A stretch of DNA of 64,000 nucleotides, taken from Dichetophora obliterata. Lineage: Eukaryota; Arthropoda; Insecta; Diptera; Sciomyzidae. This document shows, piece by piece, positions 1 through 10,100 of the stretch. The position numbers and the translations under genes are program-made. The first letter of the stretch is position 1, and each line of letters starts with the position of its first letter. The notes beneath the pieces are model-generated. The model made no database searches, was not told where the DNA came from, and worked only from the letters and a program-made list of their open reading frames with translations. Location of the stretch: assembly GCA_963920525.1 (NCBI GenBank), contig OY986436.1, positions 11,485,467 through 11,549,466 on the forward strand. The letters run 5' to 3'.

Positions 1-2960
1 ATATTGCTTATAGCAAAACAATTCATGTGTTATCTCGCAAGTTTTAGCAATTATAACAAAATTATAGCAACTCATGACAATTTTTTTCTACTCGAATACA
101 GCTTAACATTGCCTTCAAAGCACATAGATAGCTTTTAGCTTGAAACAATTTCGATATTGATAAATATGTTCAAGCTTTATTATTTTCAAACTGTGTAATA
201 ATGAAATTTTATCTTAACTGATCGGCGGCGTGCTGTATTATTTATTTGTGTTTAAAGTGTTATCCTTTTTTAAAGGCTTTTACTTATAAATCAAGTCTCT
301 TATATAATAATTTAGCTTAATATTTTTTTTTAAAACAATATTATTTGCTTTTATGTTCAACAAATTATCACACTGAAAAAATATTTTCTTTTCTATGCCC
401 GATTTTTTTTTTGTATTTTTTATCTCTCATCTATGCTCATAGTATTTTGTCCATGTTATTAGTTTGTTTTAATATTTCTTGCCTTACTTTTTGTTCTTAA
501 TATTAAAAATCTATTTTAATTTTACATTAAGTTGTAATGTTTTTTATTTTTTTTTGTTTGCTTGCAAATATTCAATAGAAATAATTATTTATATTTGTCG
601 TAATTTTAAAAAAAAATAAACAATAAAAAAGCGTCCCAGCATTTTCGAAAATTTTAGCGCTTTGGTTACAACGACTTGAAAAACAACTGTAAATGGAGTG
701 CAAAAAAAAACAAAACGCTGTTTTAACGTTTCTAGCTTTATTTCCATGTGGTCGCTTTTTTTAAAAGTACATCTAGAATTGATTTACGGAGTACTTTATT
801 AAAAATATAATAAATTGGTTCTGACATAATGCGTGGGCAATCGAGTGTTGCCTAAAATCCTTTTGGTATAACTTTTTTTTATTTACTTTCTTGCTATAAT
901 TACATTTTTTGCATTTTTTCCAACTAATTTTTTTATGATTTTAGTCGAAGTTAAGTTTATATTGGTTTTATATAAATTTATTTATTTATATATACCTATA
1001 CAAATATATATATATATATATATTTTTATTAATATAAGTTTACATATGTATGTGTGTTAAAGTGTATGTATATAATTTTTTACATTTTAGCTCTTTTTTT
1101 TTGTTACTTATATAAAAGCTATACAATTTTTGTCTTATATGTTATGTTTTTGTTTTTTAAACAATTTTGTTTTTTTTTAGTTTTTAATAGCTTTTTTGTT
1201 GTTTTATATTAATTGTTATATTTATAGCTACTTAAAACAATGTAATAATTTTTTTCACTTATTAGCTCTACAGTAATTGTAACCATAATTATAGTAAAAT
1301 CATAAAAAATAAAAACAATGTTAAACATTAAGCAAAATGTTTGTTTTATTTGTAAAAAAAAATAAAAAAAATTATGTCGCGTTGCCAACAGCGTGTTTCA
1401 CACAAGTGCTTTTTTCACAGTTAGTTCATCATTACGTTTTTTTTATGTTGTTGTTTTCTTTTTACGTTGCTCTTCTTTGCTACGTTCTCTTTTCATCCGC
1501 TTTAACAAATCGTTCAACGATATATATTTGATTTTTTATAAAGAAACAAAAAAAAAAAAAATATGACACAACAACATTAAGAGCTGCTAAAATAATTATA
1601 GCCTTTGGTTTGCTATAATTGTTGTCACTTTCGTTAATTTTAGTTAAGTTTAGAAGAAATGCAGAATATTTTTTTTACTTTTAAAAGATTTCTATAACAT
1701 TAAAAATTTTTAAGATAAATGCTTAATTTCTGTATTTAAACTATTGCACCGTTCCAAGTGAGTAGTGTGTGTGTAGGTATGTTTGTGTGAGTGTAATTAT
1801 CTATGTGTGCAGTTGAGGGCAGCAGCTGTTGTTGTTGTGGTTTATAGTTTTCGCAGTGGTTGTGTTTTTTAATCTTTTTTGTTTTGTTTTCTTCTCCTTT
1901 GTTTGGGTTGTTTTTTAGCGTTGTCCGTGTCGCCATTGTTTGCGTTCGCCTTTTTAGGGTCACCTCGAGGCAGCGCTGTCAAAGAAATCTTCTATAATGA
2001 AAAATTGAACAGATATGCAAATTTATTTAGTAAATTTTATGAAATGAATATTACACTTAAAAATAAAATTTTCATGAATTTCCTCAAAACTTCATACACT
2101 TTCAATGCGCATAAAAATTAAAAAAATGACAGTAAAGCGTGTGTACAAAACAGAAGTGAAACTTCATAAAATTAAGAATAAGAGATTTTTGTGAAAGAAA
2201 CGGAGAGAAAGAGAGCAAGAGAAAAATAGAAAATATCATTGCTTGTGTACAAAAAAAAAGTGACGAGACTCGAAAATTTTTTTCGTGATGAGACTCGAAA
2301 AATTTTACCCTCAATATCAAATTCTGCTTAAAAAGTTTCACTTCAAACAGTTTTTGCTTTTAATTAAAAGCTTTTTTGTTATTCGTGCCGTATTGTATAA
2401 TAATACATACTATAATTATTCGTAATTGCAATAAAATTAAGAAAATAATTGAATTTCAAAAATAAAAAGCTTAATGTTGTTTCCGACAAATTATGAAAGA
2501 ATTCAGGCTTATTTGGGAAAAAAGCCTGTAAGCTTTTTTGAGCTTTCATGAAAAAATGCTTAAACTTTCATTATTGCTAAAATTTGCTAAAAATGAATGC
2601 GTTAAATATTAATTGTAAGCTTTTCGTTTGATAAAAGCTAGTTTGAAAAATTTTAGTAAAAATCATTTTTAATACTTTGAAAAACTTGAAACTTGAGAGC
2701 TTTTTAGTGAAGCTTTAAAAGAAAAAAGCTTTTGCTATCAAAATTATGGAATCTTTTAAGGTATTTTCTTTTGTTTTGGTTTCAACTCTTCGACGAAAAA
2801 TTTTTACTTTAACGCTTTTATTTTAATATTTAATTGTGATGTAATTTTTATAAGAAAATAACTTCAAATTTCCATGTTATAAAGGTCTATAAAATATTTT
2901 AAGCTCAAATTGATTTAAAATGCTTTTTAAAACCATAAAAAAATTAGGTGAAACACGGCA
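1..2960. other. AT-rich non-coding, no gene seen
   Basis: Very AT-rich with homopolymer runs and a (TA)n patch near 1005-1022. No open frame above 80 codons has coding character. At 2261-2310 there is a small direct repeat of GTGA(C/T)GAGACTCGAAAA. From ~2350 to 2780 AAAGCTTTT-type motifs are frequent, without obvious structure. This is probably DNA downstream of tai or a further tai intron. Confidence 0.6.
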
Positions 2961-4270
2961 TGTTGTTGCCGCCACGCCCTGTTGCCAAACACCCATAAAA
3001 TGTTATCAGTGTAACTGTATGTGTAAATTGCGGTCGAATACTGAATTTCGTAGCTGAATTCAATTTCTCAAATTGAGGTTGTATGAGAGGTGACACGCCC
3101 CTTTATTCAACGCCCATAAAATGTTATCATGAAAACGCCACGAGTAAATTGTGGTCGAATGCCAAATTTCGAGGCTGTGCGAACTATGACTCCAAAGCTA
3201 TTCGATATCGCAAATTAATGCTGAATGGGATGTGACACGCCCTTTTTCCAATGCAAAAACCCTTCTTGCTATGTGTTTAATAACTTCCTAAAGTTTCATT
3301 AAAATTGATTCAGACCTATGACCTTAATTACAAAATTTCAGTATTATACGATCCACTTGGAGCACCTACATACCAAGTTTCACTATAAAAACGTGTAAAA
3401 CTTCAGAATTAGCATGATTTCAAAAAAGGGGCGTATATATAGCGCGGCCATGCCCATTTTTTGTACAGATTCCGACAGTAACCATCTGAACAAAATTACT
3501 TACTTTTAGTTTTTTACGATCAAAAACGTTTGAAATGTTGCTTGTATGGGAGGTGCCACACCTACTTGTACAAAGTCCATAAAATGTTTCAGTAAAACTT
3601 CATGCGAATACTGAATTCCGAGGCTGTGCTACCTATAACTCCAAAGCTCTTCGATATTGCAAATTTGTGTTGTAGGGAGGTGTCACGCCTCCCTTATACA
3701 ATGCCCATAATATATTATCAGTGAAACTTCTATTAGGTCGAATACTGAAATCCGAGGCTAGGAGAACTATAACTCCAAAGCTATTCGATATTGAAAATTT
3801 GGGTTGCATGGGAGGTGGCACGCCCTTTTTCCCAATATAAAAACAATCCTTGGAATGTGTTTAGTAACCATATGAACTAAATTACCGAATTTTAGTATTA
3901 TACTATCAAAACCGTCCGATATATAGAAGTTCTATTGATTTGTGGGCTGTTAAAGTAGGCGTGGCAACATTTATATATCAATTTATTGCCACTTGGAGCA
4001 CCTAAACACCAAGTTTTACTTTAAAAACATGTACAACTCCGGTATTATCATGATTTTAGAAAGTGGGCATAGATATAGTATGACCACGCCCATTTTTGGT
4101 GAAGTTGCCGAGAGCTACCGTCTGAATAAAATGACTGAATTTTCATTTTTTGAGATCAAAACCATTTTTTTTGGGTTGTATGGAAGGTACCACGCCCCTT
4201 GTCTTGCCAACACAACATTACAGGAACACTCTCAAAATATGGCTTCAGTTTTCATGAAAATTTAAGATAT
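2960..4270. repeat. degenerate dispersed repeat with CACGCCC motifs
   Basis: At least six imperfect units share a GGGAGGTGNCACGCCC core, a CCATAAAATGTTATCAG block and ACTCCAAAGCTATTCGATAT. Cores are near 2968, 3092, 3233, 3551, 3680, 3816 and 4189. Related pieces recur at 39160-39480, at 41340-41470 (reverse orientation), at 42735-42895 and in 61.6-63.4 kb. This looks like an old internally repetitive retroelement tail. Short open frames here are not genes. Confidence 0.6.
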
Positions 4271-4960
4271 TTTGATGTACAAACATACCCACATACGTAC
4301 ATCTATTTTTATATAAGTATGTACATACAGAAGATGCAGATTAAAAGTCCTGAAATATTTTTTATTAAAAACTCTTCATATGTAGATTTTAAAAATATTT
4401 TTGTAGCTTTTGAGGCTTTTTTTTAGGGAAAAGCTTTTATGAAGCACATCATTATTTGCCATAGAAACAGATTTTATAGCAGTGAAGGGTATTCTAAGGC
4501 CGCGTTCATAGTGAACGTTTTTTCCTTAGCCGAGAGATTTAGCTGAAAAACGCTTCACGTATTAACACATTAAAAAATCTCAAAGTGTTCATAGTGAAAG
4601 CTGTTTATAGTGCAAGCTACGTTTTAAATGCTTTTCAGCGCTTATATCTCTATCTCGCTTGCTCACACTATAAACACCAATAACCTCAGAAGCTACTTTA
4701 TGAAGCGTTGAAAGCGTTCGCTATGATCAGAAAAAGCTCGACAAAGTAGCTTTATGAATCAGCTTCATTCAAATTAAAACATTAACAAATTAAAAGCTAA
4801 ATTAAGTTTATATCAAAAAATTTTTGAAAGCTTTTGGGCCTTTTATGTGAAAGTGCCTATTCTACATGAAGATAGAAGAAAAAACATAAGCTTTATTTAA
4901 GGTTATTAATAGGTTAATCAATCTATTTTAATTTTAAATTATTAAAATCTTAAATATCGT
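4270..4960. other. AT-rich stretch with weak inverted-repeat traces
   Basis: CGTTCATAGTGAACG near 4505 and GCGTTCGCTATGATC near 4707 are weakly related in inverted orientation. This could be a worn MITE. I see no gene. Confidence 0.3.
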
Positions 4961-4965
4961 GAAGG

Positions 4966-5617
4966 CCAGTGGGCGCTGTAGCACAAATCTGTTAAAGATC
5001 CGCATAAAGCTCTTAAACAGTTCATATGATTAGCATTTAAATTTCCACATAGATTTTTTGATAACGATAAATTTTTTGGTGCTATTTGTTTTGCTATATT
5101 TTGAAGACCAGAGGGCGCTGTAGTGCAAATCTATTAAACAAAAATCGAAAAAGCTTCCAAACAGCTGATCCTTATAACATTAACATTATTATTTAGGTAT
5201 TTTTGAGTATGGCAAGTGTTTTGGTTCTATCTAATTTGCTCTTTCTCCAACACCAGAGGGCGCTGAAGTACAAATCTTTTAAAAAACAACAAAAAGCTCG
5301 TAAGCCGCTTATCCCATTAGCATGGAATTTTTTCGATAAGTGCTTACAAGCGAAAAACTGCCAAACTGCTCATGCAATTAGAATTAAAATGAGTATATCT
5401 GTAGGTCTTTTCGGTTATGGAAAGTATTTTGGTAATATGTATGTATTTGCTTAATATCTAACACCAGAGGGAGCTGTAGTAGAAATGTCAAAACGACTGC
5501 GAAGAACTACTAAGCCGCTCATCCGATGAGCATTAGTATTTGTTTATATTTGTTTTCGGATATGGCGATTATACTGGCTTTATCTTTTTTCTCTATCTTA
5601 AGCGCCAGAGGGCGCTT
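4966..5617 (+). repeat. five-unit ~140 bp tandem repeat carrying CCAGAGGGCGCTG motifs
   Basis: The motif CCAG(A/T)GGG(C/A)GCTG occurs at 4966-4978, 5108-5120, 5253-5265, 5464-5476 and 5605-5617 (last base T). It is followed each time but the last by a related (T/A)AGTNNAAAT(C/G)T block, then, in several units, a diverged copy of GCTCATCCGATGAGCATTAG. Spacing is ~142, 145, 211 and 141 bp. The core resembles the CTCF/dCTCF recognition sequence. Open frames in this interval are short and repeat-derived. Confidence 0.6.
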
Positions 5618-5619
5618 GA

Positions 5620-6583
5620 AAGCTTATGAAACAATTTACCATGCCATCTCATCAAAGTTGTTTCTCATCGATAAATTAGCTACAAGCAAAGCTTGGTCGC
5701 GCTGGTACTTTTTATAAAACTTTTCCAGTTAATATTATATATTAACAGTTTGTTTAAATAATAATTCTTTCATTCTTTAAATAAAATAAACATTTAAAAA
5801 TTTGTGAAAGATATTTGGAATTGGCAAGACTTCAGGCTATTTTTAAGCGAACATATCAACAGAGAAGCTTGAGTTTTGATTTTGATAACAGTGGAGTTTA
5901 ATTAAGTTTTCAATAGTTTTAAAGATATTCAGCTAATTACACAATTTTACAAGGAGCACATTTTTTAATTTAATAAAGACCATTTTTATGAAGTTTATAG
6001 CTAAATTTGTTAAAACAATTTTATCTTTTACACAGTACTAAAAGAATTTGCCGTAACGATAAAAATACATTAATACATTTGCTATAATATTATGGCAACT
6101 TATCTCATGCTCATTTCAACTGAATTTTTTAACTTTGGGGTTTCATTGATAAATTCAACTTTATTTTTTCTAAGGTGTTAGTTGTTAAAATAAAAATGTC
6201 ATATATTTCATACTCTTTTTTTATAAATTAAACAAGGGAAACTTAAATAATGCTTTAAACGCATTCAATAATTTTTAGCTTTTAACTACTATTCATTTTA
6301 AATTTTAATTCATAATGAATCTAAAGGCTCCCGCCGAAACACCGGCACGACCCTTAGTACCTGGCATCACCCAACTTTCGAGGTTTGTTAGGAAACTCTG
6401 CTGTATGTTGTGCCATTTTGCTATTGATAACAAGTTGTTTGCAACAGTTTCAATAGAAAATTTCTCGAATTTATAAAAAATAGATTTAACGAGGGTAACC
6501 TTAACACTCTATAAGCACTCTAGAACTTGATTTAATTTTATAGCAATCAATGAGTATGAATTATAGAAACACCAGTCATCAAT
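5620..6583. other. AT-rich non-coding stretch downstream of the last confirmed tai exon
   Basis: Apart from the GC-richer island at 6300-6420 (listed separately), I see only AT-rich sequence. A TTTATT (minus-strand AATAAA) near 6160 could serve as a poly(A) signal for tai if the terminal exon is at 6300-6420. Confidence 0.4.
6300..6420 (-). other. possible tai terminal exon or unrelated GC-richer island
   Basis: If the donor at 6774 is used, the nearest downstream stretch that is GC-richer than its surroundings is 6310-6420. A minus-strand acceptor ...tatcaatag precedes CAAAATGG at 6420. In the phase required by exon 8 it stays open for about 37 codons to a TAA near 6305. The plus strand of the same stretch is also open (starting MNLKAPAETPARPLVPG), so composition could explain both. 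I recognise no family. Treat it as a candidate only. Confidence 0.2.
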
Positions 6584-6728
6584 TTAACCCCTTATAAGGC
6601 AGGAGAAAAATTTTACCACCAACATAAGTGCTACATTTCAAGTATACAATATAAGTAACATATTCGCACAACGTATTTCACCGAAAATTTTGGTGGTGAA
6701 ATATCAACTCTGCCTTATGAAGGGTTAA
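6584..6728. mobile_element. piggyBac-type MITE, TTAA-flanked, next to tai exon
   Basis: TTAA at 6584-6587 is followed by CCCCTTATAAGGCAGGAG. The right end CTCTGCCTTATGAAGGG is followed by TTAA at 6725-6728. Termini are inverted repeats of about 15 bp with one or two mismatches, continued by TTTTACCACCAA against TTTCACCACCAA. The 137 bp element has no coding capacity. A TTAA duplication with CCC-starting ends is the piggyBac signature. It ends 45 bp from the last confirmed tai exon. Confidence 0.75.
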
Positions 6729-6773
6729 AGCAACTTTCTCTTATGCTGTTTATAGGTAAACTTCTCTACTTAC

Positions 6774-7112
6774 GCGCAGGCATCTCGAAACTGAAGTTCA
6801 TTGTTGGATCCGGTGGCGTATTAAGCACTGAATTATTGCCACCAACGCTGCGCGAGTTACCGCTGCCAACGGCAACGTTGCTGCCTTGTTGTAGTTGCTG
6901 TTGTGACACCATTGAATTTTGAACCATGCCCAAAGGACTCTGTGGCGTTGTCACACGCAAACCAGACGATCCCGAACCGGGTACACCACCTCCACCACCA
7001 CCCGGTACACCATTGTTGCCTGCATTAGCTGCTGTTTGTTGTTGTGCGCGTCCGCTTACAACTGCGCGCAGTTCCTGTTTAACGAAATCGGAGGAGTTTG
7101 CGGCGTTACCAG
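6774..7112 (-). CDS. tai: tai exon 8 of window: conserved p160 C-terminal block
   Basis: The acceptor is ...tttttcag|CTGG, whose first two bases complete Ala from exon 7. The encoded GNAANSSDFVKQELRAVV continues SGRAQQQ. This block is conserved near the C-terminus of p160 coactivators and is strong evidence for the gene identity. A Gly run, LRVTTPQSPLGMVQNSM, Gln/Gly/Ser sequence and DPTMNFSFEMPA follow. The exon can end at the consensus donor GCGC|GTAAGT (6774). If that intron is retained, the frame meets TAG at once (6768-6766), giving ...MPARK. Which end is used cannot be decided from the sequence alone. Confidence 0.9.
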
Positions 7113-10100
7113 CTGAAAAAGAAAAATGAAAGCATAAAATTATAGCAAATATTTTATTGTTGCTTATTTATGTTTTTGGGAATATATATATTATGAAAGT
7201 AATAGACATAAAAAATCTGATATATGTACATGTTAGCCACAATAAACAACGTTAAAACAACAAAGGCAGCGGCGTGATATTTTTGGTATTATTTACAGGG
7301 TGCTCCAACCACAGACGGTAGGCGAATGGTTGATTGTGTGTGTGTGTGTATATAGGCGAGATTTTTTTATTTAACATTAATACATTTTTATTTTATGTTT
7401 TCTTTTTAAAATAAGGTTGCCAAAAATTATAGCACAAAAATTAATTAATCCCAAGAATACTATTTTTTCCCCAAGAAAACTGAAAAACAAAACCACGTGT
7501 GAAAAACAGTGCGTAAAACGTAAAACATATATTGAAGTTTGTGTGAGTGTGTGTGTATGATTAGAAGTGTACAAAAATGTTTAAAATTACCAGACAATAT
7601 TGAAAAAAGAAAACGGAAAATGTGCTAAACCAAAATAGCAGAGCTTCACGCTTATAAAAGCAGTATTCATGTGTTTGAGTGAGTGTATGCATGTGTGTGT
7701 GTATATTTATAATATATAAAAAATTGGACATCATAAAAAAGATGCCAATTATTGAAGAAAATCAAAATAAAGAAGCACGAAAAACACAAAATTAAAACTT
7801 TTGGACACTATTCAAGAGTAAAAAAAGTCAAGTGTGAAAAATACATTGATCATAAAATAATTTTATTTGATCGAAAAACAACGATAAGACAAATTTTTAA
7901 TTTTAAAACGTTTTTAAGCTTTTTTTAATGTTGAAATTATATAAAATAAATAAAAATACAATAAAATAAAATAAAATAAAATAAAATTAAATTAAATTAA
8001 ATAAAATAAAATAAAATAAAATAAAATAAAATAAAATAAAATAAAATAAAATAAAATAAAATAAAATAAAATAAAATAAAATAAAATAAAATAAAATAAA
8101 ATAAAATAAAATAAAATAAAATAAAATAAAATAAAATAAAATAAAATAAAATAAAATAAAATAAAATAAAATAAAATAAAATAAAATAAAATAAAATAAA
8201 ATAAAATAAAATAAAATAAAATAAAAAAAATAAAATGAAATAAAATAAAATAAAATAAAATAAAATAAAATAAAATAAAATAAAATAAAATAAAATAAAA
8301 TAAAATAAAATAAAATAAAATAAAATAAAATAAAATAAAATAAAATAAAATAAAATAAAATAAAATAAAATAAAATAAAATAAAATAAAATAAAATAAAA
8401 TAAAATAAAATAAAATAAAATAAAATAAAATAAAATAAAATAACATAAAAAAATTAAAAAAATAAAATAAAATAAAATAATATAAAATTAAGGAAAAATA
8501 AAATAAAATAAAATTATATAAAACAAAATAAAATAAAATAAAATAAAATAAAATAAAATAAAATAAAATAAAATAAAATAACAGAAAATAAAATAATTAA
8601 AAATAAAATAAAAGAAAATAAAATAAATAATAAAATAAAATAAAATAAAATAAAATAAAATAAAATAAAATAAAATAAAATAAAATAAAATAAAATAAAA
8701 TAAAATAAAATAAAATAAAATAAAATAAATAACATAAAATAAAATGAAATAAAACAAAAAAATAAAATAATATAAAAATATAAAAAATAAAATAAAATAA
8801 AATAAAATAAAATAAAATAAAATAAAATAAAATAAAATAAAATAAAATAAAATAAAATAAAATAAAATAAAATAAAATAAAATAAAATAAAATAAAATAA
8901 AATAAAATAAAATAAAATAAAATAAAATAAAATAAAATAAAATAAAATAAAATAAAATAAAATAAAATAAAATAAAATAAAATAAAATAAAATAAAATAA
9001 AATAAAATAAAATAAAATAAAATAAAATAAAATAAAATAAAATAAAATAAAATTAAATTAAATTAAACAAAATGAAATGAAACAAAACAAAAAATAAAAT
9101 AATATAAAAAAGAAAATAAAATAAAATAAATAAAATAATAAAATAAAAAATATCAATAAAAATTATTTTTATTTCTGATCGAAAAAATAATCAATATAAA
9201 ATGATTGGTAGCAATCATTAACTAATCAGTAGAGTGTAAAGTTGTCAATTAAAAGATGCAAAACATACTACACAAATGAAAAGCATTTAACATAAGCTAT
9301 TAAAATTTACTTAAAGATAATACAGTATAAAAAAATGATTTATGGCAGTTCGAAAAATTCAAAATTAAGGTTGTCAATACTTAATTTTGGTTGTTGAAAA
9401 AAATTTTAACAGAAGCCTTTTAAAAGGTTGTTATAAAAAATATACATAAATATAGCACAATTTAATTTTGAGACATTCATAAACTTGGAATGAAAATATT
9501 TATTGTCTAACTCTTTGAAGTACCATTGAAAAAAATTTTAACCACTGAAAAATAAACCTTTGTGGTATGTTGGGACAAAATTCAACCCACTCAGATTTGA
9601 TGTTTTTAATAAAATATAATAAAAAAAATAAAAAATATAATAAAAATAAATGAAAAAAAGAAAAATATTTTTAATTTTTTACTTGTGTCTCAAGGGTATT
9701 TTTTATAATGAAATTTCCATACCTCAAAGAGTTAATGGTTTTTATTGTAAAAAAAAAAATAATAATGATGACAACCGCTAGAAAACTTTTTAATTTTAGG
9801 CTTTATAGAAAACAGAAAATTTGAAAAATTAAAAATTTGCAGAATACATTAAAAGGAACGAACATATATATCAAAGTAAAGATACAAGGAAAAAAATAAA
9901 TAAAAATTTTATAAAAAATTTATAGCTAAGCGCTTGAAAGCTAATTGTAGCAAAAGATGTACGACTGCTCTTTTACATTTTAACCGTAAACAACTTTTTT
10001 AAAGCAAAGTTTTCTCTAATCAATTGTGACAAAAAGTTCAACAGACTTTAAAAAAAAAACACCAGGTTTTGACAACATATTATTTACAACAGTAAAGTGA

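Noticed and set aside
3633..4426. Short open frames of 62-90 codons as small genes
   Set aside because: They fall in the degenerate CACGCCC repeat and are not preserved between its units.
7997..8757. Long minus-strand open frames of repeated Phe-Ile-Leu-Phe-Tyr (149, 89 and 73 codons)
   Set aside because: Direct translation of the AAAAT satellite; unit length 15 nt keeps any frame open. No coding evidence.
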